This document shows positions 17,054 through 26,520 of a DNA stretch of 64,000 nucleotides, piece by piece. Under the pieces are notes generated by a model. The model was not told the DNA's origin, ran no database searches, and worked only from the letters and a program-made list of their open reading frames with translations. This stretch comes from JAABTH01 sp964390725. Its GTDB lineage: Bacteria; Bacillota; Dethiobacteria; DTU022. The number at the start of each line of letters is the position of its first letter. Position 1 is the stretch's first letter. The position numbers and the translations under genes are program-made. The stretch is from contig CAYMIW010000010.1 in assembly GCA_964390725.1 (NCBI GenBank), forward strand, positions 16,260 to 80,259, written 5' to 3'.

Positions 17054-17977
17054 ATGGAACCTGTATTAAAGGTAATAGATCTGGCTAAAAGTTTTGGTGC
17101 GAAAACTGCTGTTGACGGAATTAATTTTTCCGTAACACGTGGTGAAGTAATGGGTTTATTGGGCCCTAACGGGGCTGGTAAAACTACTGCAATTAGGATG
17201 ATAATGGGCATTCTGCCGGCCGATCGGGGTGAGGTAATCTTCAACCTGGATGGTTATAGCGGTAAAATTGACAAAACTGCTGTCGGTTATCTGCCCGAAG
17301 AAAGAGGATTATATGATGATGCAAAGGTTTTGGATAACCTGGTTTATCTTTCGGGTTTAAAAGGAATACCGCGGACTGAAGCCGTAAAAGAAGGAATGCT
17401 CTGGTTGGAAAGGCTGGATCTGGCCGATTATGCTGCACAAAAACTCGAGAAATTATCAAAGGGTATGCAGCAAAAGGTTCAGTTTATTGCTTCTATATTG
17501 CATGAGCCCCGCCTGGTGTTCTTCGATGAACCTTTTTCCGGTCTCGATCCAGTTAACCAGGATTTCATAAAAGATATTATCCATGAGTTGCAGTCAAAGG
17601 GTATAACAATATTGCTTTCTGCGCACCAGATGAACCTGGTTGAAGAACTGTGCGATAATATTTTCCTGATTAACCACGGACGTGAGATTCTTTCCGGCAG
17701 CCTGCGCGAAATAAAACAGAGCTACAGGGAAGATTTAATTGAACTGCGCTTTAACCCCGGTGGAGATAGCACATTTACAACCAAAATCCCGGGCATGCGT
17801 ATAGTTAAAGAACAGCCCGGGTACCTTTCCCTGCGTTATGGAGGCACCTTGAGCAAGAGGGAATTGCTGCAGCAGATCAGCAGCAGTATTGAAATTGAAG
17901 AAATATCGGTAGAAAAGCCCCCCTTGCATGAAATATTTATTGAAACGGTAAAGAAAAGGGGTGATGCTGATGAATAG
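17054..17977 (+). CDS. ABC exporter ATP-binding protein (NatA-like)
   Basis: A 307-residue ATPase: Walker A GPNGAGKTT, signature region KLSKGMQQKVQ, Walker B RLVFFDEPFSGLDP and H-loop SAHQM. The C-terminal 80 residues form the accessory domain seen in DrrA/NatA-type exporters. GGGGGAT precedes the ATG. It overlaps the permease gene by 8 bases. Together they resemble the NatAB Na+ exporter or related ABC-2 drug exporters; the substrate is not determined. Confidence 0.88.
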   Translation: MEPVLKVIDLAKSFGAKTAVDGINFSVTRGEVMGLLGPNGAGKTTAIRMIMGILPADRGEVIFNLDGYSGKIDKTAVGYLPEERGLYDDAKVLDNLVYLSGLKGIPRTEAVKEGMLWLERLDLADYAAQKLEKLSKGMQQKVQFIASILHEPRLVFFDEPFSGLDPVNQDFIKDIIHELQSKGITILLSAHQMNLVEELCDNIFLINHGREILSGSLREIKQSYREDLIELRFNPGGDSTFTTKIPGMRIVKEQPGYLSLRYGGTLSKRELLQQISSSIEIEEISVEKPPLHEIFIETVKKRGDADE

Positions 17978-19169
17978 AAAGAACACCATGAAAGTGGCAA
18001 GCTGGGAATTTATAAAAAACCTGAAAAGCCCAACATTCCTGATTCTTACCTTCATCTTCCCCCTGATCATGCTGGTTGCAGGTGGAATAGGAGCTATTGC
18101 CGGCATTACTTCTTCCCTTGAAGAACAAACGGTCGCGGTAATTGATGAGACGGGGCAACTTTTTGATATATTGGAGGATAACCTTGATTCCACGCCGGTC
18201 GAGGTGGTCCTTATTTCAGACGGACAGCAGGAACAGGCCAGGGAGGATGTAGAAGAAGGCCTTTATAACGGCCTGCTTCACCTGACCGAAGATAATCTGA
18301 CTGCTGGTTCAGTCAGCTATTATGTTAAAGATAGCCGAGACCAGAATACGGGCCATTTGTCAGGTGCTCTCCGTTCCGCAGTAACAACTTACCGCCTGGA
18401 ATCCCTGGGTCTTTCCGGGGAAGATATAGAACAGGCGACAGCAACAGTAAGTCTGCAGACACTATCCTTTGCTGGCGAAGAGGCCTCGCTGGCTGCCCTT
18501 TTTTTGCCTCTCGCCATTGGAATGCTCCTGATATTTTCGGTAATGTTTTCCGGCCAGGTTTTAATGTATGGTGTAATCAAGGAAAAGCGCAACCGCATAG
18601 TTGAAATTTTGCTTTCCTCCATTACTTCACTGGAACTGCTGATGGGTAAATTAATCGGATTTGCCGCACTCGGGCTGCTCCAGATTTTGATCTGGTTAAC
18701 AGTGGCTCTTTTGGTGGCGGGAAGCTTTTTTGACCTGCGCCAGGTTTCCCTGTCCATGTCTGATCTGGTTCCTTTGGTGATGTTTTTTATCGGGGGCTAC
18801 CTGCTGTTTTCCTCGCTTTTTGCTACCATGGGCGCTACCATGAAGGATGCCGAGGGTGGCAGCCAGACCCAGGGCCTGGTTGTGCTGATTCCCATGATTC
18901 CATTGTTTGCCTCGGGCGCTATTATAATAACTCCCAACGCTGCCTGGGTTAAGATCTTGAGCTTTATCCCCATATTTACCCCGGTAACCATGTTAATGCG
19001 CCTGGCTGCAACAACAGTACCCTGGTGGGAAATCATCTTAACATTCATCATCCTGATTATTGCAGTTATATTTTTTATTATCATTGGTGCGCGAATCTTC
19101 AGCAGAAGTATTCTGCAGTATGAAAGAACCCTTTCTTTCAAAGAAATCCGCCGCATGCTTAAAAAATAA
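17970..19169 (+). CDS. ABC-2 type permease (NatB-like)
   Basis: A 399-residue permease: one N-terminal helix (about 20-42), a large extracytoplasmic domain (about 45-175), then five or six helices (about 175-385). EKRNRIVEILLSSI followed by LLMGKLIGFAAL is the typical ABC-2/NatB cytoplasmic loop. Of the clustered starts GTG 17961, ATG 17964 (out of frame) and ATG 17970, the last has AAAAGGGG at proper distance. It is the membrane partner of the preceding ATPase. Confidence 0.86.
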   Translation: MNRKNTMKVASWEFIKNLKSPTFLILTFIFPLIMLVAGGIGAIAGITSSLEEQTVAVIDETGQLFDILEDNLDSTPVEVVLISDGQQEQAREDVEEGLYNGLLHLTEDNLTAGSVSYYVKDSRDQNTGHLSGALRSAVTTYRLESLGLSGEDIEQATATVSLQTLSFAGEEASLAALFLPLAIGMLLIFSVMFSGQVLMYGVIKEKRNRIVEILLSSITSLELLMGKLIGFAALGLLQILIWLTVALLVAGSFFDLRQVSLSMSDLVPLVMFFIGGYLLFSSLFATMGATMKDAEGGSQTQGLVVLIPMIPLFASGAIIITPNAAWVKILSFIPIFTPVTMLMRLAATTVPWWEIILTFIILIIAVIFFIIIGARIFSRSILQYERTLSFKEIRRMLKK

Positions 19170-19171
19170 TA

Positions 19172-19200
19172 ATAAGACAAGGGACGGTTCTCTGTCTTAA
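19172..19200 (+). repeat. Hairpin repeat, copy 1
   Basis: A 29-base element whose ends AAGACA and TGTCTT pair, with a GGGACGGTTCTC core. The reverse complement of the element at 19318-19346 differs from it by one internal base plus the end bases. Repeats of this kind resemble the REP-like hairpins mobilised by Y1 transposases (RAYTs) in Bacillota, as I recall them; no transposase gene is in the window. Confidence 0.7.
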
Positions 19201-19317
19201 GTTGTTCGCATCAGTTCCTGAAAGTTGCATTCTTGCCATATCTGCCGAATCGATTAAGCAATAAATATTATTTTCAGTTCGGTTTTCAATCACTTTGGTG
19301 GCGAATTCGTTTTTACC

Positions 19318-19346
19318 ATAAGACAGAGAACCGTCCCCTGTCTTAT
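19318..19346 (-). repeat. Hairpin repeat, copy 2, inverted
   Basis: Inverted partner of the element at 19172-19200. The two copies bracket 117 bases with no supported gene, so the unit 19172-19346 has the form of a small non-autonomous mobile element or a bimodal REP-like pair. It lies 91 bases before the orphan adenine methylase gene. Confidence 0.7.
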
Positions 19347-19437
19347 GGTTTTGCAGGAATCAGCGGTAGAATGGTTGAAATACACTTAGTGCCGGAAAGC
19401 GGCAAGGAAGTCAATTGTTTTTAGAACGGGGGACCAA

Positions 19438-20241
19438 ATGACAACAGCTGCTCCTGACAAAAAGAAACTACGTCCGCCGCTTAAATGGGCAGGTGGTAAA
19501 AGGTGGCTTGTGGAACGGCTACGCCCGTTATGGATTTCGCACCGGAAGCGCCGCCTTGTTGAGCCCCTGTGTGGAGGGCTGGCAATTACTCTTGGCCTGA
19601 TTCCGGATAAGGCTTTATTAAATGACAATAATCCACACCTGATCAACTTTTTCAGCTGGGTAAGTGAAGGGTTGATCATCGATTTGCCCATGCGAAATGA
19701 CAAAGACCTTTATTATAATTACCGTGAACGTTTCAACCGCCTGGTAGACGAAGGCAGAGCCGAAACCAGGGAGGCAGCCATGCTTTTTTATTACCTGAAC
19801 CGAACTGGCTATAACGGCCTCTGCCGTTTTAATAAAAAGGGTGTTTTCAATGTACCCTTTGGCAGCTATAAAAAAATTAACTACCTCTGCGACTTTACGG
19901 GTTATAAAGAGCAATTTGCTAAATGGCAGTTTTCATGCGGCGACTTTGAAGATCTTACGCTTGATACTGAAGACTTTATCTACGCCGATCCGCCGTATGA
20001 CGTTGATTTTACTCATTATACTGCAGGAGGTTTTAGCTGGCCCGATCAGGTCAGGCTGGCCCACTGGCTGGTGGCCCATCCGGGTCCGGTTCTCCTTTCC
20101 AGCCAGGCGACCGAACGTATCATAAAACTTTATAGCAGCTTAAATTTTGAATTGGAGTATCTTGATGCGCCGCGCCTGATCAGTTGCAGTGGGGATCGGT
20201 CATCAGCCAGGGAAATATTAGCCTTCAGGGGTTTATATTGA
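19438..20241 (+). CDS. D12-class adenine-specific DNA methyltransferase (orphan)
   Basis: A 267-residue Dam-like N6-adenine methylase. LKWAGGKRWLV is the SAM-binding motif I of the D12 class, and DFIYADPPYDVDF carries the catalytic DPPY motif. The spacing between them is normal for a complete enzyme. A weak GGGGGA ribosome site precedes the ATG. No restriction endonuclease or MutH-like gene is adjacent, so it is an orphan methylase. The flanking hairpin repeats hint at acquisition by transfer. The target site cannot be read from the sequence. Confidence 0.88.
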   Translation: MTTAAPDKKKLRPPLKWAGGKRWLVERLRPLWISHRKRRLVEPLCGGLAITLGLIPDKALLNDNNPHLINFFSWVSEGLIIDLPMRNDKDLYYNYRERFNRLVDEGRAETREAAMLFYYLNRTGYNGLCRFNKKGVFNVPFGSYKKINYLCDFTGYKEQFAKWQFSCGDFEDLTLDTEDFIYADPPYDVDFTHYTAGGFSWPDQVRLAHWLVAHPGPVLLSSQATERIIKLYSSLNFELEYLDAPRLISCSGDRSSAREILAFRGLY

Positions 20242-20482
20242 GCATTAAAATAATTTACGGGGATATTATACTTTAAATATTCTACCGGACAATATTTGTC
20301 TTTTTCATTGAAACCATGTATGTTGTGATGTATGCCCAAATGCTGCACTCTCCTCCCTTCTCCATTTATATAAGACGCTAACAAGAAGAACAACCCTGCA
20401 GAAATAATATTTTGTTATCATCTGCGCTTTATGCAATAATAAAGGGCATACATCTTTTTGCAGGGGTAAGGAGTGGATTTAA

Positions 20483-21505
20483 ATGCTTGAGCTTAATGAA
20501 GTACATGATCGGGCCAGAAATGTTCTCAAAGGTATTTGCAGGGTTTGTCCAGTCTGCGATGGCAGATCCTGCCCAAGTGGTGTTCCCGGTATGGGTGGCA
20601 GGGGAAGCGGTAGCGCTTTCCGCAACAACAGGGCCGCTTTTGATCGCGTGCTGCTTAACCTGCGAACAATGCACAATGCAGTTGATCCCGAAACCAGTTA
20701 TGATTTTTATGGAGTAAACCTGCAGCTTCCTGTAATGGGAGCGCCGATGTGTGAAACAACTTACAATTACCTGTCCCGGGTAGACGATTATGCTTTTATC
20801 CAAAGCCAGGTCCTGGGGGCTGAAAAAGCTGGTACCATTGCTTTTACCGGTGATTCACCCGATCCATCCCTGTATAAAATGGGATTAAGATCAATACAGG
20901 AACATGCAGCAGGAAAAGGCATTCCCATAATTAAACCACGCCTGCCCGAAGAAATAATCAGGCACATCAGGATGGCTGAAGAAATTGGGGTAACGGCAGT
21001 CGGGATTGATATTGACGCGGCAGCCTTTGTTACTTTTGCCCGGGCAAACCGGCCTGTTGGACCTCTCTCTGACAGTAAACTGCGCCAAATAGTCAAGTGT
21101 ACTAATCTCCCGGTAATTCTCAAGGGCATAATGACAGCAGATGAGGCAGTGAAGGCGGTTTATAGCGGGGCATCAGCGATTGTGGTATCAAATCATGGTG
21201 GCAGGGCACTGGACCACACTCCCGGTACAGCCGAAGTTTTACCTGAGATTGTATCTGCCGTTAAGGGTGAGATCAGGGTTTTAATCGATGGGGGAATCAG
21301 GTCTGGTGAAGATATTCTTAAAGCCCTGGCACTTGGAGCCGAAGCAGTATTAATCGGACGTCCGGTAGCAATTGCCGCTATTGGTGCGGAAGATGAAGGT
21401 GTTCACCTCTTGTTCGAACAGTATAAAAAGGAACTGAAACATGCCATGCTCTTAACCGGTTGCAGAAACCTGGCTTCAATAGGGCCACAGGTAATCAGAT
21501 ATTAA
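20483..21505 (+). CDS. FMN-dependent alpha-hydroxy-acid dehydrogenase family protein
   Basis: A 340-residue TIM-barrel flavoenzyme. VVSNHGGRALDHTPG contains the catalytic His and Arg of the lactate oxidase / glycolate oxidase family, and VLIDGGIRSGEDILKALALG is the FMN phosphate site. The N terminus has four cysteines, C19-x2-C22-x2-C25-x4-C30 (ICRVCPVCDGRSC), not found in the classical aerobic enzymes. The pattern suggests a bound metal or FeS centre in an anaerobic version. GGAG stands 9 bases before the ATG. Substrate is unknown; lactate is one possibility. Confidence 0.85.
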   Translation: MLELNEVHDRARNVLKGICRVCPVCDGRSCPSGVPGMGGRGSGSAFRNNRAAFDRVLLNLRTMHNAVDPETSYDFYGVNLQLPVMGAPMCETTYNYLSRVDDYAFIQSQVLGAEKAGTIAFTGDSPDPSLYKMGLRSIQEHAAGKGIPIIKPRLPEEIIRHIRMAEEIGVTAVGIDIDAAAFVTFARANRPVGPLSDSKLRQIVKCTNLPVILKGIMTADEAVKAVYSGASAIVVSNHGGRALDHTPGTAEVLPEIVSAVKGEIRVLIDGGIRSGEDILKALALGAEAVLIGRPVAIAAIGAEDEGVHLLFEQYKKELKHAMLLTGCRNLASIGPQVIRY

Positions 21506-21590
21506 CCCTCAGCCTTGTGAAAAAAGCAGCTATTTCACAATTTCCCTTAATTGACTAACATTATTACCATATTTTTGTGCTACTGTTATT

Positions 21591-22727
21591 TTGCGTGAAC
21601 TAGCAAAGAAGGTGAAATTAATTAAAATACTTGGTTTTAAGCTTTTCAGGGTTATGAACAGCCTGCTGGGGCTGGCCCTGGGAATATCCCTTTTTTATCA
21701 GCTGGCACCATTTATTAACCGGTTTGTTGATATTCCGGCTGGGTATATCTCACCGATCAGCATCGGCTATTATCTGTTTGGCGGCCTGTTTTCTGGATTG
21801 ATCTTTTTTTTGCTGGCACCGCTTTTTTTTCGTTTTATTAAAAAAACAGTAGAGCGGACTGAAAATAAATTGATCAATGTATCTACCGGTGATCTGGTTC
21901 TTGTTGCCATGGCCTTTACAGTTACCCTGGTGATTGCTTTACTCGTGAGCTATTTTTTGCATCGCATCCCGGTGGTTGGAGTTTTATTAGCGCCACTGGT
22001 GTCGTTGTTTGTTGTTTTCACCGGGGTTAAGTTTGCCTGGGCGAGAAGAAATGATTTTTCTTTTCTGTCCTCATTGTTTAAACGGGGTAGTTCTGAGCAT
22101 GAAAACAACGGTGAAACATATAAGATTCTTGATACTAGCACTATTATTGATGGACGTATAGTTGACATCTGCAAATCGGGCTTCCTGGAAGGAGTAATTG
22201 TCGTAGCCGGATTTGTGCTGGCAGAGCTGCAGCATATAGCAGATTCGTCCGATTTGCTAAAACGAAATCGCGGCCGTCGCGGCCTGGACGTTCTCAATAC
22301 CATCCAGAAAGATTTAATTATACCGGTAAAGATTGATGAAACTGATTATGATGATCTGAACGGTGTTGACAATAAGCTGATCAGGCTTGCGAAAGAACTC
22401 AGAGGCAAGATTATAACTAATGATAATAACCTATACAAGGTTTGCCGGCTTCAGGATGTTGCTGTTTTAAGTATCGGTGATTTAGCCCATGCAGTTAAAC
22501 CCCTGGTGGCAACGGGTGAGGAAATGCTGGTCCAGGTGGTTAAAGAAGGCAAAGAAACAGGCCAGGGGTTGGCATACCTTGATGATGGAACAATGATAGT
22601 TGTAGAAAACGGGCGTAGCTTAATAGGTGATACTATTAGCGTAGTTGTCACCACTATTTTGCAGACTTCATCCGGGAGAATGATTTTCGCCAGGCCTGCA
22701 GAAACACCAGAAGAGATAGCAACCTAA
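21591..22727 (+). CDS. PIN/TRAM-domain membrane protein (YacL-like)
   Basis: A protein of up to 378 residues: four N-terminal membrane helices (about 20-155), a PIN nuclease domain (about 178-300; ILDTSTIIDGRI, VLAELQHIAD, KIITNDNNLYKV provide the acidic residues) and a C-terminal TRAM domain (about 310-370). This is the YacL architecture of Bacillota. The start is uncertain: TTG at 21591 has no good ribosome site, while AAGAAGGTG at 21606-21614 and an ATG at 21654 suggest a shorter form. It is 10 bases from the RND gene, and read-through is likely. Confidence 0.85.
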   Translation: MRELAKKVKLIKILGFKLFRVMNSLLGLALGISLFYQLAPFINRFVDIPAGYISPISIGYYLFGGLFSGLIFFLLAPLFFRFIKKTVERTENKLINVSTGDLVLVAMAFTVTLVIALLVSYFLHRIPVVGVLLAPLVSLFVVFTGVKFAWARRNDFSFLSSLFKRGSSEHENNGETYKILDTSTIIDGRIVDICKSGFLEGVIVVAGFVLAELQHIADSSDLLKRNRGRRGLDVLNTIQKDLIIPVKIDETDYDDLNGVDNKLIRLAKELRGKIITNDNNLYKVCRLQDVAVLSIGDLAHAVKPLVATGEEMLVQVVKEGKETGQGLAYLDDGTMIVVENGRSLIGDTISVVVTTILQTSSGRMIFARPAETPEEIAT

Positions 22728-22737
22728 GGAGATAAAT

Positions 22738-25700
22738 ATGCTGTCCAAGTTCAGTGTTAACAGACCCTATACAGTATTTGTTGCCGTTGTCCTGGTCCTG
22801 GTGCTTGGTGTTATATCTTTTACCGGGATGACAGTTGATCTTTTTCCCAGTATTGAACTGCCCATGGTCGTTGCCATCACTACATATCCAGGTGCCAGTC
22901 CGGAGTTGGTTGAGCTAGAAGTGACCAGGCCCCTGGAATCAGCCCTTGGTTCAACAAATGGTTTAAAGGAGATCAGCTCAGTATCCAGTGAAAATTATAG
23001 CCTGATCATAATCGAGTTTGAGCAAAATATTAATATGGACAGCGCCATGATTGATTTGTCCGGTAGTATTGATATGGTTTACGGCCAGCTAAACAGCGAA
23101 ATTGACAGGCCTATGCTAATGAGAATTAACCCCGACCTGATGCCAATTATTGTTGCAACAGTAGATATGGAAGGTAAAGATCTGGGTGAAATATCTGCTC
23201 TTGTTGATGATACCCTCTTGCCCCGGTTCGAACGAGTAAACGGCGTCGCTTCAGTATCTGCCTCCGGATTGCTCGAAGAAGAGGTTCGTATATATCTGAA
23301 CCAGGCTAAAATAGCTGAGCTGAACGAGATTGTCAGAGATGACGTCACCCGGGCTTTTGATGATGCTGAAGCTTCATTGGAAGAAGCTCAGCGTGAGCTA
23401 GCGGCTGCCCGGTCCAGTCTTAACCGGGAACAGCAGACTCAACAGACCAGCCTGGCTCAGGCCAGTGCCGAACTGGACAGCATGGTAGCCCAGTTAAATG
23501 CCCTGATTGCCGAAGAAACAGTTTTGAGAGCACAGCAGGCCGCTTTTCAACAGGAACAACAGATTCTATCCCAGCTGGTATCGCTTGATACTTTTTTTGA
23601 TGAAGAGTTTCCGGTTGGTTTTACTTCTCTTAATCCCGAAGAGTTCCAGGAAATGATTCAGGATCTACCTGTTTCCCTTCCCGCCCAGCTCGAAGACCTT
23701 TCGCCCGAGGAAATGGCTGAAGTGAGGGAAATGGCCATGGCTGCCGTTGCCCGGACCCTGGCGGTGGAAGCAGAACTACAGAACATAGCTGTCAGGTTGA
23801 TGACAATTGAAGCCATGCTCCCGGAACTTGAGAAAGGGCTTGCCGAAGCTACAGGAGGCTACGCACAGGTTGAATCGGGCAAAATGATGCTTGCTATCGA
23901 GCTGGCAAAGGCCGGAATGCAGCTTGAGAGCGGTCAGGCCGAGATTGAAAAAGGATTGGAAGAAATTGATCAGGCCCGCGAAGATGCCCTGGAGAGTGCT
24001 GATGTAAATAACATGATAACGCCGGAGATGGTAGGCAATATAATAATGGCACAGAACTTTGCCATGCCGGCAGGCTACATGGGAGAAGAAGAACAAGTAG
24101 TTAAAGTAAGCGGCCAGTTTAATTCAATTAATGCCCTGGAGAATTCAGTCATTTTTACCCTTGACAGCACCGGTGATATCCTGGTGTCAGATGTTGCCGA
24201 TGTTAAACTGGTTAGTAATGCCGGGAACAGTTATGCAAAAGTTAATGGCAATGATGCTGTTGTCCTTTCTTTCCAGAAGCAGAGCACCGCTTCTACTACC
24301 GATGTAACAAAAAATATTATTACTGCCGGAGAATCCATGTCCCGGGAGTATGAAGGTCTTCGAGTCACAGCCCTAATGGATCAGGGTGAAAATATAAATG
24401 TGATTATTGACAGTGTGTGGCAGAACCTGTTGATCGGTGGGGTTATGGCTATATTGATCCTGATGTTTTTTCTCAAGGATTACCGCCCCACCTTGATTAT
24501 CGCCCTCAGTATCCCGATCAGCCTGATGTTTGCCATTACACTAATGTATTTCAGCAATGTTTCTTTAAATATTATTTCACTTTCAGGGCTGGCCCTGGGT
24601 GTGGGGATGCTGGTAGATAACAGTGTCGTTGTTATGGAAAATATTTATAGAATGAAAAATAACGGAGAAACTGCCTACATGGCGGCGATAAAGGGATCAA
24701 AACAGGTAGGGGGAGCGCTTTTTGCCGCTACCCTTACTACAGTTTCTGTTTTTCTGCCCATAGTATTTACACAGGGCCTGACCCGTCAGCTGTTCACCGA
24801 TATGGGCCTCACTATTGCTTACAGTCTGCTGGCCAGCTTGTTTGTTGCCTTAACCCTTGTTCCAACCCTGGCTTCGACCATGCTTACCGGTAATAATACT
24901 GAAAAGCAGGGCTGGTTCACCCGTCTGACCAAGGCTTATGGCCGCCTGCTTTATTATACCCTGAAGCATAAAATCCTGGTTTTGATTTTGGCAATAGCCC
25001 TTCTTGGCCTGAGCATTTATGGAATAACTGTTATCGGGCTGAGCTTCATGCCCGAAATGGAATCGGCCCAGATGAGCGCTACCCTGGAAATGCCCCCCGA
25101 TACGGAAAAACAGGACCTCTATACTGTCGGAGACCAGATTATGGAGAAAATGCTTGAAATTGATGAAATATCCAGTGTGGGTGTAATGGGGGGGGATTCT
25201 TCCGGTATGTTGGGTTTTTCCGGTGGTGATCTCACCTTCTATATTCTGCTGCAGGAAGAAAGAACCATGTCGAATGCCGAAGTAGCAGAAGAAATATACC
25301 GGTTGACGGGCGATATGACTAAGGTTGAACTGAACGTTTCTACTTCAGATATGGATATGTCCATGCTTGGGGGAAGCGGAATTCAACTGGTTGTTAAAGG
25401 AAATTCGCTCGATCAGCTTTATGAAACATCTGCTGAGTTAACTGAAATAATCGCTGCAGTGGAAGGGATTGCCGCAGTGTCGAGTGGGGTGGAAGAAGGG
25501 GGAACAGAAACCAGGATTGAAGTTGACAAGGATGCTGCCATGCGTGAGGGATTAACTGTTGTCCAGGTGTTTCAGGAGGTAGCGTCGGCCCTCTCCCTGG
25601 AAACCCGTTCAACCACCTTAAGAGCTGATAACGGTGATTATCCGGTTATTGTCGTAAGCCCTGAGGAAGAAAAAATTAACCGGACCGACTTAAATAGCTT

Positions 25701-26475
25701 TGCAATTAAAGTTACAGGGCGGGACGGAACTGAAAATGAAGTTATGTTAGGTGATATAGCAATTATCAGTGAAGGTTACAGCCCTTCTTCAATCAGCCGG
25801 GAAAACCAGTCGCGCTATATAACCCTCAGTGCAGAACTTGAGAGTGGCTACAATGTGGGGCTGATCAGCCGCGATATTGAAAGCGCGATAGCCGGTTATA
25901 CCGCTCCCGGCGATATCAGCGTTGAAATGGCTGGAGAAACTGAGTTGATCCAGGGGGCTATAAGTGATATGACCCTGATGATCGTTCTTGCAATAATTTT
26001 TATCTATTTAATTATGGTAGCCCAGTTCCAGAGCCTGCGCTCTCCGTTTATAATTATATTTACCATGCCCCTGGCATTTACCGGAGGCTTACTTTTACTC
26101 TGGGCCACGGGCATAGAGTTGTCATTGCCGGCCATGTTAGGATTCCTTGTCCTGGCTGGAATTGTTGTAAACAATGGGATTGTTTTTGTTGATTATGTTA
26201 ATAAACTGCAGGGAGCCGGAAAATCGAGGGAACGGGCCTTGGTTGAAGCCGGAATGACCAGATTAAGGCCAATCCTGATGACTACCATAACTACTGTTCT
26301 GGCTATGGCCCCCATTGCCCTCGGCCTTGGCAGCGGTTCTGAAGCAACGCAGCCTATGGCAGTTGTAGCGGTGGGTGGTTTAACTTATGCAACTCTTCTA
26401 ACCATACTGGTGGTACCGGTAATTTATGACCTGGCAAATCGCAAAACGCCGGCTATAAAGGCACGGAAAGCCTGA
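22738..26475 (+). CDS. RND-family efflux transporter with coiled-coil insertion
   Basis: A 1245-residue RND pump, about 200 residues longer than AcrB-type proteins. TM1 is near 12-32. The first porter half is interrupted at about 205-435 by a Glu/Gln/Ala-rich, strongly helical segment that should form an antiparallel coiled coil. The porter domain resumes at MPAGY. The second transmembrane block (about 555-745) has the LALGVGMLVDNSVVVMENI relay-helix motif, and the repeat half has VLAGIVVNNGIVFVDY. AAGGAG precedes the ATG. No membrane-fusion protein or TolC-like gene is present. The substrate is unknown; the two-component genes follow directly. Confidence 0.92.
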   Translation: MLSKFSVNRPYTVFVAVVLVLVLGVISFTGMTVDLFPSIELPMVVAITTYPGASPELVELEVTRPLESALGSTNGLKEISSVSSENYSLIIIEFEQNINMDSAMIDLSGSIDMVYGQLNSEIDRPMLMRINPDLMPIIVATVDMEGKDLGEISALVDDTLLPRFERVNGVASVSASGLLEEEVRIYLNQAKIAELNEIVRDDVTRAFDDAEASLEEAQRELAAARSSLNREQQTQQTSLAQASAELDSMVAQLNALIAEETVLRAQQAAFQQEQQILSQLVSLDTFFDEEFPVGFTSLNPEEFQEMIQDLPVSLPAQLEDLSPEEMAEVREMAMAAVARTLAVEAELQNIAVRLMTIEAMLPELEKGLAEATGGYAQVESGKMMLAIELAKAGMQLESGQAEIEKGLEEIDQAREDALESADVNNMITPEMVGNIIMAQNFAMPAGYMGEEEQVVKVSGQFNSINALENSVIFTLDSTGDILVSDVADVKLVSNAGNSYAKVNGNDAVVLSFQKQSTASTTDVTKNIITAGESMSREYEGLRVTALMDQGENINVIIDSVWQNLLIGGVMAILILMFFLKDYRPTLIIALSIPISLMFAITLMYFSNVSLNIISLSGLALGVGMLVDNSVVVMENIYRMKNNGETAYMAAIKGSKQVGGALFAATLTTVSVFLPIVFTQGLTRQLFTDMGLTIAYSLLASLFVALTLVPTLASTMLTGNNTEKQGWFTRLTKAYGRLLYYTLKHKILVLILAIALLGLSIYGITVIGLSFMPEMESAQMSATLEMPPDTEKQDLYTVGDQIMEKMLEIDEISSVGVMGGDSSGMLGFSGGDLTFYILLQEERTMSNAEVAEEIYRLTGDMTKVELNVSTSDMDMSMLGGSGIQLVVKGNSLDQLYETSAELTEIIAAVEGIAAVSSGVEEGGTETRIEVDKDAAMREGLTVVQVFQEVASALSLETRSTTLRADNGDYPVIVVSPEEEKINRTDLNSFAIKVTGRDGTENEVMLGDIAIISEGYSPSSISRENQSRYITLSAELESGYNVGLISRDIESAIAGYTAPGDISVEMAGETELIQGAISDMTLMIVLAIIFIYLIMVAQFQSLRSPFIIIFTMPLAFTGGLLLLWATGIELSLPAMLGFLVLAGIVVNNGIVFVDYVNKLQGAGKSRERALVEAGMTRLRPILMTTITTVLAMAPIALGLGSGSEATQPMAVVAVGGLTYATLLTILVVPVIYDLANRKTPAIKARKA

Positions 26476-26520
26476 TCTTTTTAAGAAGCATTAAAGCCGG
26501 AAAGCAACCGGAGGATGAAA

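Noticed and set aside
19233..19424. 63-residue frame inside and after the inverted hairpin repeats
   Set aside because: It runs through the second repeat, has no ribosome site and matches no family I know; it is more likely chance within a mobile element.
19438..20241. Methylase as half of a restriction-modification system
   Set aside because: Neighbouring genes are an ABC permease and an FMN enzyme; no endonuclease-like frame is present.
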